Source of the DNA: Aquificota bacterium
GTDB lineage: Bacteria; Thermosulfidibacterota; Thermosulfidibacteria; Thermosulfidibacterales; B14-G1
Direction of reading: 5' to 3'
Assembly: GCA_015486015.1 (NCBI GenBank)
Contig: WFSL01000018.1
Location: forward strand, 1-22,889
Length of the DNA: 22,889 nucleotides
Under the pieces are notes generated by a model. That model was not told the origin of the DNA. It was given only the letters and a program-made list of their open reading frames with translations, and did not search any database. The position numbers were made by a program, and so were the translations under genes. Shown here in pieces: positions 1 through 7,748 of this stretch. Each line of letters starts with the position of its first letter. Position 1 is the stretch's first letter.

Positions 1-36
1 GGCACCCCGCAAAGTCGCAAGACTTTGTGAGGTGCC
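1..36 (+). other. GNRA-capped long hairpin joined to the 5S rRNA 3' half
   Basis: Arm GGCACCCCGCAAAGTC (1-16), loop GCAA (17-20) and arm GACTTTGTGAGGTGCC (21-36) form a 16-position stem. It has one C-A mismatch and one G-U wobble, and GCAA is a GNRA tetraloop. The stem starts at base 1 and ends right where recognisable 5S sequence begins. It does not resemble the normal 5' half of 5S rRNA. It may be an expansion segment inserted near helix III/loop C, or an artefact at a contig end; the window alone cannot decide. Confidence 0.7.
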
Positions 37-103
37 AGTTAAGCCCTCCAGCGCCGATGGTACTGCCACCGAGAGGTGGTGGGAGAGTAGGTCGCTGCCA
101 GGA
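37..103 (+). rRNA. rrf: 5S ribosomal RNA, 3' half (5' half absent)
   Basis: The stretch from AGTTAAGCCC through GCGCCGATGGTACTG, the arm CCACCGAGAGGTGG, and GGGAGAGTAGGTCGCTGCCAGG matches the conserved 3' half of bacterial 5S rRNA: the 3' strands of helices III and II, then the helix IV/V arm, then the 3' strand of helix I. The 5' half should supply the partner of GCTGCCAGG and of CCCTCCAGCGCC, but it is not present in the window. In its place lies the hairpin at 1-36. A short T run (107-111) follows the 3' end, with no clear terminator stem. The identification as 5S is secure. The exact 3' end (about 102-104) is estimated from the family. Confidence 0.9.
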
Positions 104-184
104 CCCTTTTTGTTGATCGGTTTGTGAAAAAAAGAACGAGGAGGAAACAAACGATATTGTGAAGCAAGATATCAGCTCAAAGTG

Positions 185-1411
185 TTAGCGGACCAGGATC
201 CCTACCGCTTCCACATGGCCCGTATGGGGGAACATATCGAGGGGCTGGACACGAATTGGCTTATAGCCCCCGGATACCCATTGCCCTATATCCCTGGCCA
301 TGGTGGAAGGGCTACAGGAAACATAGATGATGACCTGGGGTGCCAAATCCCCTACAGCCTGGCGCACGGCTGGAGAGCAGCCCGATCGGGGTGGGTCAAG
401 GATGATAAGGGGGAAGGAACGATCCTTAAGTTGCTCTAAAGCCTTTTCACAGCTTGTTTCCCAAACCTCTGCCTGGGGAACGTTCTCTTTGAGGAGTCGG
501 GCCGAGGGGACGTGTCCTTCCACCGCTGTGACCCTGGCCCCTGCCTTCACCAGGGGTAAAGTAAAAGTACCTACACCAGCATAGAGTTCCAAGACCTTCT
601 TATCCAACCAGGGCTTAGCCTGCTCCAGAACAAAGGCTGCTAATCTATCCCTCAAAAACCGGTTGTTCTGAAAGAAGGTATCGTGGCCTACTCTGAGGGC
701 ATACCCCAGGATCCTCTCCTTCATGGTCCTGGATCCCAGATGACTCACCTTACCTCTCCACAAGACCCTGAGGCCTACCTTGGCCCCGGTACCCTTCTGG
801 AGAGCATGGAAGATCTCATGGATGGTCCCCAGACGCTCCCGACTTTTGATAGAGACAAGCAAAAATCCATCGTCTCCCCGGGCAAAGAGAGCCAAATCCC
901 TCACACCTCTCATGAGCTTAATATGCCGATAAAAGGCTAAAAGGGCCCTGTTCATGGCGGGGGTCATAAGGGGACAGCGGCCCAGGGCTACCACTTGATG
1001 GCTCTTCTCATGATAGAAGCCTATCTGATCTTTGAACACCCGAAACTTCACCCTGGTACGGTACTCCAGATGGGGGTCTGATGGGATGATGGGGCAAAAT
1101 ACCTCTTCCGCCACCACTTTGCAGAGTTCCCTCTTTGTTTGGACCTCCTTCTGTTCAATCTGGACCTTGTAATCTACGTGAAGCCACTGACAGCCCCCGC
1201 ACCGGCCAAAGGCGGGACAAGGTGGGGAAACCCTGTGGGGTGAGGGCTTCACGATTTTCAAGATGCGCCCAAAGGCATAGTCCCGATGGTCTTCAGCGAC
1301 CTCCACCTCCAACACATCCCCAGGCACCCCATAGGGCACGAAAATTACCTTGCCTTCCCAACGGCCCAGCCCGTAACCTCCCAGAACCAAAGAACTTATC
1401 TCTACGCGCAT
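185..1411 (-). CDS. rlmD: 23S rRNA (uracil-5-)-methyltransferase, RlmD/RumA type
   Basis: This 408-residue protein is a class I SAM-dependent m5U RNA methylase of the TrmA/RlmD family (COG2265). An N-terminal TRAM-like domain (about 1-55) is followed by cysteines C65, C71, C74 and C146, in the spacing that binds a [4Fe-4S] cluster in RlmD. The catalytic domain shows FFQNN (246-250), the SAM-binding ELYAGVGTF (275-283), LDPPRSG (338-344), the nucleophile C366 in YVSCSPST, and E401 in the terminal DMFPHTGHVE as the likely general base. All key residues are present. It is the last gene of the leftward hisS unit, 131 bases after the lipoprotein gene, and converges on the 5S rRNA 81 bases away. 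The exact target uridine (U1939 or U747 type) cannot be set from sequence. A weak GGGGATAAGAG lies before the ATG. Confidence 0.93.
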   Translation of the reverse strand: MRVEISSLVLGGYGLGRWEGKVIFVPYGVPGDVLEVEVAEDHRDYAFGRILKIVKPSPHRVSPPCPAFGRCGGCQWLHVDYKVQIEQKEVQTKRELCKVVAEEVFCPIIPSDPHLEYRTRVKFRVFKDQIGFYHEKSHQVVALGRCPLMTPAMNRALLAFYRHIKLMRGVRDLALFARGDDGFLLVSIKSRERLGTIHEIFHALQKGTGAKVGLRVLWRGKVSHLGSRTMKERILGYALRVGHDTFFQNNRFLRDRLAAFVLEQAKPWLDKKVLELYAGVGTFTLPLVKAGARVTAVEGHVPSARLLKENVPQAEVWETSCEKALEQLKDRSFPLIILDPPRSGCSPAVRQAVGDLAPQVIIYVSCSPSTMARDIGQWVSGGYKPIRVQPLDMFPHTGHVEAVGILVR

Positions 1412-1542
1412 CTCTTATCCCCTGGGCTTTGGGCCAAAGGGCCACCTTTTCCAGCCTGGCGAATGGCCTCCAATCTAAAATCTGATGAAGGATTGGGGGG
1501 CTATCAGACTCAGTTGTCAGCTTTTTGAGGCTTTGCTTCCCC

Positions 1543-2331
1543 CTATTTCCCATCGAAGAGGGACCAGGGCCCCCGATGTTTGGAAAAGGATATAGCCTCC
1601 TTTTGCTCCTGAGTAGGGACGTTCCAAGGTATCGATAAGACTTGCCCGGGATAGATAAGGTCTGGATCCTTTATCTGAGATCTATTGGCCCAGTAGATGA
1701 GGGGCCATAAGAGTGGATTGGTGTATATACGATCGTTGCCAGCAATGATCCAGAGACACTCTCCCTTTTGGACTTTATGAGTAGATGGCCTCCTCTTTTG
1801 GCTCAATTCCTCCTTCACCTTTTCGGCAGCCTCTTTGGCCTTTATTGCCAACTGAGCCGCCCTATTGGCCTGCCGAAGGGCCCGAATGTAATCCCCCACC
1901 TTGAAGGAGTTGAGGGCCCCCTTCATAACCCCACAGGCCGCCTGATACAAATCAGGCGCATATTGAGGGGCTTCAGCCTCCTTGGCCTTTTGGAGGGCTG
2001 CCTGGGCACTGTCAATAGCCTTCCGGGCAGCAGCCTTTGCCTGCGCCTTCTTCTTTAAGGCCGCCTCCTTAGCCTCTACAATCTTTTCCTGGGCAAGTCT
2101 CACAGTCTTCCATGACTGTTTGCAGCTCTTCTTAGCCTCCGCCTCTGCCTTTGACACAAGGGACTGGGCCTCTTTGTATTTTTCGGGTGCATAGATAGGG
2201 GCCCCTGCTTCCTTAGCCTCCATAAGTTGGGCCTTGGCCATGGAGATCTGCTTCACAGGGGGATGACAGCACCCCTCAATGAAAAAGGCAATAAGGATCA
2301 AAGAGACCAACGAGTACTTCCCATTCATCAT
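1543..2331 (-). CDS. LysM-domain lipoprotein with tandem helical repeats (DUF4398-like)
   Basis: This 262-residue protein has a signal peptide with a hydrophobic core (about 6-17) and a lipobox-like IEG-C with C21 as the likely lipidated residue. The body is Ala/Lys/Glu-rich and should be helical. A 17-residue unit occurs twice, at 39-55 and 116-132, both reading AKEAxAPxYAPxxYxxA. A LysM peptidoglycan-binding domain follows at about 184-234 (HKVQKGECLWIIAG to LIYPGQVLSIP). It probably sits in the outer membrane facing the periplasm and binds the cell wall; this role is inferred from domain architecture. It starts ATG-ATG behind a strong GGAGGTG, so either ATG could serve. A 100-base gap separates it from aspS, so it may have its own promoter. 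Confidence 0.85.
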   Translation of the reverse strand: MMNGKYSLVSLILIAFFIEGCCHPPVKQISMAKAQLMEAKEAGAPIYAPEKYKEAQSLVSKAEAEAKKSCKQSWKTVRLAQEKIVEAKEAALKKKAQAKAAARKAIDSAQAALQKAKEAEAPQYAPDLYQAACGVMKGALNSFKVGDYIRALRQANRAAQLAIKAKEAAEKVKEELSQKRRPSTHKVQKGECLWIIAGNDRIYTNPLLWPLIYWANRSQIKDPDLIYPGQVLSIPWNVPTQEQKEAISFSKHRGPWSLFDGK

Positions 2332-2409
2332 GGGACACCTCCATAATTTTTATGTCTTACTTAAGCGATTCGCCATCCACCTTCGTTAGAACTTCACCCC
2401 AAGCCCTAC

Positions 2410-2425
2410 TTGGCTCTCCAGCCAA
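2410..2425 (-). other. Small stem-loop just after aspS
   Basis: TTGGCT / GGAG loop / AGCCAA forms a perfect 6-bp stem six bases after the aspS stop codon. There is no U tract after it, so it is not a convincing intrinsic terminator. It could be a 3'-end processing or stability structure. An alternative overlapping pairing CCAAG...CTTGG exists. Confidence 0.3.
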
Positions 2426-2431
2426 TTCATC

Positions 2432-4198
2432 CTAATTCTTATCAGGAGAAACCGTCAACTTCAATCTAAGCTCCTTAAGCTGGGCCTCCGCTACAGAGGA
2501 GGGGGCCCCCGTCATGAGGCACTGGGCCTTCTGGGTCTTGGGGAAAGCGATCACCTCCCTAATAGATTCAGCCTTGGTAAGAATGGCTATAACCCTGTCA
2601 AAACCCAAAGCAATCCCTCCATGGGGAGGAGCACCGTACTCCAAAGCGTCCAGCAGAAAACCAAACTTGATCCTGGCCTCCTCCTCGCCTATGTGAAGTA
2701 ACTCAAAGATCTTTTTCTGAATATCCTTCTTGTGAATCCTAATGGATCCTCCACCAATCTCCTGACCGTTGAGAACCACGTCATAGGCCTTGGCCCTCAC
2801 CTTCAAGGGATCTGTGTCCAAAAGGGGCAAATCCTCATCCATAGGAGAAGTAAAGGGATGGTGAACGGCTACATAGCGGTGCTCGTCTTTGTCCCACTCC
2901 AGAAGAGGAAAATCCACCACCCACAGAGGTGCATAGGCATCCTCTGGGACAAGACCCAGAGCCTGTGCCACCTCCAGACGCAACCTCCCCAGAGTCTCTG
3001 CTGCTATCGGTCCCTCATCGGCCACGAGAAAAACCGCATCCCCCTCTTGAACTTCAAAAGCCTCCTTCAACCCCTCCACCTCTCCCAAGGAGAGATACTT
3101 CAGGAGATTGGACTGGAGGCCCTGGTCCGTCACCTTAATGGAGATGAGGCCCTTAGCACCAAATTCCAGGGCCCTTTTCCCCCAGTTATCCAGTTCCTTA
3201 CGGGAGAACACAGCCCCCCCGGGCGCCTTGAACCCTCTGATTGTCCCCCCTTTCCTCAGGGTCTCCTTGAATGGGATGAATTCCGTTGACTCGAAGAGGC
3301 GGGATATGTCCTGTATAAACATCCCAAATCTGGTATCAGGTCGGTCTATGCCATATTTGAGCATGGCCTCTTGATAACTTATAACGGGAAACTTCTCAGG
3401 AAGCTCCACATCTATGAGTCTGAAAAGGGTGCGCATAATGCCCTCTACCACCTCCATCACGTCCTCTCGCTCCACAAAGGACATCTCCAGATCTATCTGG
3501 GTAAACTCGGGCTGTCGATCTGCCCTAAGATCCTCATCCCTAAAGCACTTGACGATCTGATAGTAACGGTCAAAGCCAGCCACCATGAGAATCTGCTTGA
3601 AAAGCTGGGGAGACTGTGGAAGAGCATAAAACTTGCCAGGGTTCACCCTGCTGGGTACCAAATAATCTCTGGCCCCTTCAGGGGTAGATTTAGTAAGAAA
3701 AGGTGTTTCCACATCTATGAAGCCTAAACTGTCTAAGTACTCTCTTGTGGCCATTGCAGCTCTATAGCGAAAGCGCATAATCTTTTGCATCTCCGGACGC
3801 CTCAGGTCTAAAAACCGGTATTTGAGTCTTACCTCCTCGGTAACCTCCGGGTTATCCAATTTGAACGGCAGGGTCCGAGAGGCATTAAGCACTTCCACCT
3901 CCCTGGCTACCACTTCAACCTCCCCTGTGCGTAGCTTGGGGTTCTCTGTCCCAGGGGGACGACGAGTAACGGTGCCCCTCACCCGAAGCACATACTCATC
4001 CCTGATCTCCTTAGCTTTTTCATGAACAGATGAATCCACCTCTGGGCTGAACACCACCTGCACCAATCCCTCCCTGTCCCTCAAATCCACAAAGGTGACA
4101 CCCCCATGGTCCCTTCTCCTGTTGACCCAGCCCTCCAACACCACCTCTCTCCCCACATCATCCACTCCAAGCTCTCCACAGTAGCAGCTCCTCTTCAA
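2432..4198 (-). CDS. aspS: Aspartyl-tRNA synthetase, non-discriminating (Asp/Asn) type
   Basis: Class IIb aminoacyl-tRNA synthetase of bacterial type: N-terminal OB-fold anticodon-binding domain (about 1-110), catalytic core with FRDEDLRADRQPEFTQID as motif 2, a central GAD insertion, and GIALGFDRV as motif 3. I chose the TTG at 4198 as start. It overlaps the hisS stop (TTGA), has GGGAGGGGAGG before it, begins LKRSCYCGEL as the family does, and gives 588 residues, a normal length. An ATG at 4252 in frame would add 18 residues that match nothing in the family. With the TTG start, the residues that set tRNA choice in Pseudomonas AspRS are H31 and G83, the combination of an enzyme that charges both tRNA-Asp and tRNA-Asn. 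This implies a GatCAB amidotransferase elsewhere in the genome. Confidence 0.96.
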   Translation of the reverse strand: MKRSCYCGELGVDDVGREVVLEGWVNRRRDHGGVTFVDLRDREGLVQVVFSPEVDSSVHEKAKEIRDEYVLRVRGTVTRRPPGTENPKLRTGEVEVVAREVEVLNASRTLPFKLDNPEVTEEVRLKYRFLDLRRPEMQKIMRFRYRAAMATREYLDSLGFIDVETPFLTKSTPEGARDYLVPSRVNPGKFYALPQSPQLFKQILMVAGFDRYYQIVKCFRDEDLRADRQPEFTQIDLEMSFVEREDVMEVVEGIMRTLFRLIDVELPEKFPVISYQEAMLKYGIDRPDTRFGMFIQDISRLFESTEFIPFKETLRKGGTIRGFKAPGGAVFSRKELDNWGKRALEFGAKGLISIKVTDQGLQSNLLKYLSLGEVEGLKEAFEVQEGDAVFLVADEGPIAAETLGRLRLEVAQALGLVPEDAYAPLWVVDFPLLEWDKDEHRYVAVHHPFTSPMDEDLPLLDTDPLKVRAKAYDVVLNGQEIGGGSIRIHKKDIQKKIFELLHIGEEEARIKFGFLLDALEYGAPPHGGIALGFDRVIAILTKAESIREVIAFPKTQKAQCLMTGAPSSVAEAQLKELRLKLTVSPDKN

Positions 4199-5457
4199 GG
4201 CCTCCCCTCCCTCTTCACATGCGCTATGAGCCTGTCCTCCTCCAGTGGACACCAGGTCTGGGTTCCTTCATCCATGTTCCTGACGATAATACCCCCTTTT
4301 TTGAGTTCCTCCTCACCCAAAATGAGCACAATGGGCACCTTTAGTTTGCTTGCCCTGCGAAGCTGGGCCTTAAGGCTCTTCTCCTCATGGGTTATCTCTA
4401 AGCGTATCCCCCTCTCCCTCAACCCCTGGGCCAGCTTCATTCCCACCTTCAGCGCAGAAGGACCCAATACCGCAAGGTAACAATCCAAGGAGCGGGGAAC
4501 CTCTCCTCCCTTCTCCAAGAGAAGTATGGTTCTCTCCATGCCCACCGCAAAGCCTATACCCGGTATGTCCCTCCCACCGATCTGTTGGAGGAGATCATCG
4601 TACCTCCCCCCTGCAGCCACTGCATTTTGTGCCCCCAAGTGGGGGGTGACGAGCTCAAAGACTGTCCGAGTATAGTAATCCAATCCCCTAACCAAACGAG
4701 GATTAAGGGAATAGGGAATGCCCAAATCTTCCAAAAGAAGAAGTACCTCTTCCTGATATTCCTGGCATGAGGGACAAAGGTACTGAGAGATGACAGGCGC
4801 TTCCTCCATCACCCTTCTACAACCCTCCCTCTTGCAATCTAATACTCTTAATGGGTTCCTCTCTATCCGACTTTGACAGTCTGGACACAGCCCTCCCCTC
4901 ACCTTCTCAAGGAACTGCAAGAGGCAATCCCTGAAGACAGGCCTGCACTCTTTGCATCCCAAGGAATTGATCTCCAGGGTTGTGAGCTGAGAAAGATGAA
5001 GACGTCTGTAAAGGGTAGACAAAAGGGCAATAACCTCAGCATCCAAGCTGGGGCTCATGTATCCGAAGGCCTCCACATCCAACTGATGAAACTGACGGAG
5101 CCTTCCCGCCTGTGGCCTCTCATGCCGGAACATGGGACCAAAGTAGTAATACTTCCCTACAGGGTCGCTATGGTAGAGAGCGTGCTCTATATAAGCACGG
5201 GCCATAGATGCGGTGGCTTCAGGCCTCAAGGTAACACTTTCACCCCCTTTGTCCTTGAAGGTGTACATCTCCTTCTCCACAATATCCGAGGTAATCCCCA
5301 GACTCCGTTCAAAAAGCTCGGTTTTTTCCAATACAGGGATCCTCAGCTCCGAGTATCCGTATGCTTCAAAAAGGTCCCGGGCAGTCTCCTCTACCCTTCT
5401 CCAGAGGGGGGCCTCCTCAGGTAAAACATCCCTGAACCCCTTAACGGCCCTGATCAT
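4195..5457 (-). CDS. hisS: Histidyl-tRNA synthetase
   Basis: Class II HisRS of about 420 residues. It opens MIRAVKGFRDVLPEEA, and shows motif 2 around YYFGPMFRHERPQAGR with FHQLDVEAFG, the His-specific LVRGLDYYTRTVFE (HisA) and AAGGRYDDLL (HisB), motif 3 GIGFAVGMER, and a C-terminal anticodon-binding domain. The insertion region has the usual pattern of paired cysteines around NPLRVLDCK. I chose the ATG at 5457 because it fits the family N-terminus. An in-frame GTG at 5505 would add 16 unrelated residues, and its purine run abuts the codon with no spacing. The gene is directly followed by aspS with a TTGA overlap, a pairing common in Deltaproteobacteria and Firmicutes, which suggests translational coupling. 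Confidence 0.96.
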   Translation of the reverse strand: MIRAVKGFRDVLPEEAPLWRRVEETARDLFEAYGYSELRIPVLEKTELFERSLGITSDIVEKEMYTFKDKGGESVTLRPEATASMARAYIEHALYHSDPVGKYYYFGPMFRHERPQAGRLRQFHQLDVEAFGYMSPSLDAEVIALLSTLYRRLHLSQLTTLEINSLGCKECRPVFRDCLLQFLEKVRGGLCPDCQSRIERNPLRVLDCKREGCRRVMEEAPVISQYLCPSCQEYQEEVLLLLEDLGIPYSLNPRLVRGLDYYTRTVFELVTPHLGAQNAVAAGGRYDDLLQQIGGRDIPGIGFAVGMERTILLLEKGGEVPRSLDCYLAVLGPSALKVGMKLAQGLRERGIRLEITHEEKSLKAQLRRASKLKVPIVLILGEEELKKGGIIVRNMDEGTQTWCPLEEDRLIAHVKREGRP

Positions 5458-5547
5458 TCCAGCATCCCCAAGGATTTCACCCAAATACCTATAACCTGAA
5501 TTCACCTCTAAACTGAGCCACTAAAAGTCACTCAGGTTGGCCTCAAT

Positions 5548-5567
5548 GTCAAGGGGCCAGACTTGAC
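5548..5567. promoter_or_regulatory. Inverted repeat in the hisS/purH divergent gap
   Basis: GTCAAG - 8 bases - CTTGAC is a perfect 6-bp inverted repeat. Its outer edges also read as a consensus -35 (TTGACA) on the minus strand at 5552-5547 and TTGACT on the plus strand at 5563-5568, pointing outward to hisS and purH. Neither has a good -10 at 16-18 bases. It could be an operator or simply two back-to-back -35 elements. Confidence 0.3.
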
Positions 5568-5591
5568 TTTTGATGTTTAACGAAGCAACCT

Positions 5592-5620
5592 CTGGCAGTC
5601 GAATCAAAACATAAGCTAAT
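5592..5620 (+). promoter_or_regulatory. Possible purH promoter
   Basis: CTGGCA (5592-5597, 4/6), a 17-base spacer and GCTAAT (5615-5620, 4/6) precede purH. The predicted leader is only about 12 bases and holds the AGGGG ribosome site. The match is modest, so this is a weak call. Confidence 0.25.
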
Positions 5621-5638
5621 ACCACAAGGGGAAAGCCC

Positions 5639-7162
5639 ATGAAGGTTGCATTGGTGAGCGTTTCTGACAAGAAGGGGATAGAGGAGTTTTGCCGCAAGCT
5701 GGTAGGGCTGGGCTATGTCATCATCTCAACAGGAGGAACGGCTACTGCCTTGAAAAAGGCGGGGATAGCCGTAATAGATGTGGCCAATTACACAGGTTTC
5801 CCAGAAATCATGGATGGCCGGGTCAAAACGCTTCACCCAAGGATTCACGGAGGCATCCTGGCCGATAGGGAGAAAGAGACCCACATGCAGGTCATGCATG
5901 AGCAGGGGATTAAGGCCATAGACATGGTGGTAGTGAACTTCTATCCCTTTGAAAAGGTTATCAAGAAACCCCACGTCACCTTCGAAGAAGCGATGGAGAA
6001 CATAGACATAGGAGGCCCCACCATGGTAAGGGCAGCGGCCAAGAACCACCGCCATGTCATCACCCTGGTAGACCCAGAAGACTATGGCTGGGTCCTGAAG
6101 GCCCTTAGGGAGAGGGGGAACCTTACAGAAGAGGAGCGCCGGCGTTTGGCCGCAAAGGCCTTCTTCCACACGGGACGCTACGACGCCCTAATTACTGCCT
6201 ATTTAGAGGAGGCCCTGGGAGAGAAGTTGCCCAGCAATCTGGGCCTCTTTTTCCGCAAGGTCCAGGGCCTCCGCTACGGTGAGAATCCTCACCAAAAGGC
6301 CGCATTTTACATGGACGAAGGAACCTTAGGGCTGGCCAATGCTCGCCAACTCCAGGGGAAAAAACTATCTTACAACAATCTTCTGGACCTCCACTCTGTC
6401 CTGGCCTTGGCCTTGGAGTTTGACGATCCCGTGGCTGTGATCGCTAAGCACAACAACCCATGTGGTGTGGCAGTAGGAGAAACCCCAGCCCAGGCATACG
6501 CGAGGGCCTTAGAATGCGATCCTGCGTCGGCATATGGGGGCATCGTTGCCTTCAACAGGGAGGTGGACAGGGAGACGGCCCAGGAGATGGTTAGAATATT
6601 CACCGAGGCCATCCTCGCGCCCGGGTTCAGTGAGGATGCCCGGGAAGTCTTCGCAACCAAGGCCAACCTTCGGCTCTTAGAACTGAGCCCTTGGCCCAAT
6701 AAAATAGAAGGATGGGATCTGCGAAGGGTGGCAGGGGGCCTCTTAGTTCAGGAGCCTAACACTCTCCTCTTCGGAGATGAACCCCGCGTGGTAACCGAGA
6801 AAGAGCCCACGGAGGAGCAACGGCGGGACCTCACCTTTGCTTGGCGGGTGGTAAAACATGTAAAATCCAATGCCATTGTGCTGGCAAAGGGCAACCAAAC
6901 CGTGGGCATTGGAGCAGGCCAGATGAGCCGAGTGGACTCAGTAAAGATTGCAATCACAAAGGCGAAAATACCCATTCAAGGCTCAGTGTTGGCCTCTGAT
7001 GCTTTTTTCCCCTTCCCAGACGGGGTGGAAGAGGCCGCCAAGGCAGGAGTTAAGGCCATAATACAACCTGGAGGATCCATTCGGGATGAGGAGGTGATAG
7101 AAGCTGCCAACAAACTGGGACTAGCCATGCTCTTTACCGGGGTTCGCCACTTCCGTCATTGA
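5639..7162 (+). CDS. purH: Bifunctional AICAR transformylase / IMP cyclohydrolase
   Basis: Carries out the last two steps of de novo purine synthesis: formylation of AICAR with 10-formyl-THF, then ring closure to IMP. The N-terminal cyclohydrolase (MGS-like) domain, about 1-190, shows SVSDKKGI, STGGT, TLHPRIHGGILADR and NIDIGGPTMVRAAAKN. The C-terminal transformylase domain, about 200-507, shows RYGENPHQKAAFY, the catalytic KHNNPCG, SAYGGIVAFNREV, GIGAGQMSRVDS and the ending SDAFFPFPDGVEEA to GVRHFRH. Length 507 is normal for the bacterial enzyme. AGGGG lies 8 bases before the ATG. It stands alone, divergent from hisS and convergent with the phosphoesterase gene, with only 11 bases between the two stops and so no room for a standard terminator. 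Confidence 0.97.
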   Translation: MKVALVSVSDKKGIEEFCRKLVGLGYVIISTGGTATALKKAGIAVIDVANYTGFPEIMDGRVKTLHPRIHGGILADREKETHMQVMHEQGIKAIDMVVVNFYPFEKVIKKPHVTFEEAMENIDIGGPTMVRAAAKNHRHVITLVDPEDYGWVLKALRERGNLTEEERRRLAAKAFFHTGRYDALITAYLEEALGEKLPSNLGLFFRKVQGLRYGENPHQKAAFYMDEGTLGLANARQLQGKKLSYNNLLDLHSVLALALEFDDPVAVIAKHNNPCGVAVGETPAQAYARALECDPASAYGGIVAFNREVDRETAQEMVRIFTEAILAPGFSEDAREVFATKANLRLLELSPWPNKIEGWDLRRVAGGLLVQEPNTLLFGDEPRVVTEKEPTEEQRRDLTFAWRVVKHVKSNAIVLAKGNQTVGIGAGQMSRVDSVKIAITKAKIPIQGSVLASDAFFPFPDGVEEAAKAGVKAIIQPGGSIRDEEVIEAANKLGLAMLFTGVRHFRH

Positions 7163-7173
7163 GCGCCCCTTCG

Positions 7174-7653
7174 CTAAAGATCCAAAAGCTCTATCTTTAT
7201 TGGAGGTATTTTCACAAGAGCTACAGTAGCCCTACCTGTTAGCCACCCGCAGGCCTCGCCTGGATTTAGCACCCAGGTAGATCCCATCTTCTCCACCTGA
7301 ATACGATGTGTATGGCCATAGATGATTAGCTCATATCTGCCTGAAGCCGCCAGCTCCTCCACATAGTGGTGAAAGTGCTTCACCAATACCATGTAGCCCT
7401 CTATCTCCAACTCTAAAGGGGGAGATTGGATCCTACCCTGGGCCTTCTCCAAAAGGTAAGGGATCTCACCCTCGTTGTTGCCCAGTATCCCCCTCCACGG
7501 TGCATTGAGGGCTTCTAAGGGATCCAATGCAAAGGGAGAAACCACATCCCCTGCGTGAATCACCATGTCCACATTCCTTTTATTAAACAGCTCCACAGCT
7601 TTTCTTATATTATCCAGATGGTCATGAGTATCAGAAAGTACCCCTATTAGCAT
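7174..7653 (-). CDS. YfcE/MJ0936-type metallophosphoesterase
   Basis: A compact 159-residue calcineurin-like phosphoesterase. The metal-binding motifs are complete: D8 and H10 in SDTHDH, D36 in HAGD, N59 in GNN, H93 or H95 in VKHFHH, and H114 and H116 in YGHTH. Members of this family are Mn2+-dependent cytoplasmic phosphodiesterases acting on small substrates; the natural substrate is generally unknown and cannot be told here. It starts at an ATG behind GGGAGGAG. It is the last gene of the leftward mnmG unit, 95 bases after the epimerase-like gene. In that gap TTGCCA and TATAGA lie 15 bases apart, a spacing too short to trust as a promoter. Confidence 0.92.
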   Translation of the reverse strand: MLIGVLSDTHDHLDNIRKAVELFNKRNVDMVIHAGDVVSPFALDPLEALNAPWRGILGNNEGEIPYLLEKAQGRIQSPPLELEIEGYMVLVKHFHHYVEELAASGRYELIIYGHTHRIQVEKMGSTWVLNPGEACGWLTGRATVALVKIPPIKIELLDL

Positions 7654-7748
7654 CCTTTTACTCCTCCCTCTAAATGAACCAACAGATTATCATTCTTCTA
7701 TACAAGGCGCTTAGAAGTGGCAAGGCTTAGCAAAAAACATGAAACCAG

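Noticed and set aside
1427-1439. CTTTGG-G-CCAAAG inverted repeat before rlmD as an operator or terminator
   Set aside because: The usable RNA stem is only four weak pairs and no T tract or matching second site was seen; one short palindrome is expected by chance.
4199-4252. Longer aspS start at an ATG at 4252
   Set aside because: The added 18 residues match no AspRS N-terminus and lie inside hisS; the TTG at 4198 has a ribosome site and correct family numbering.
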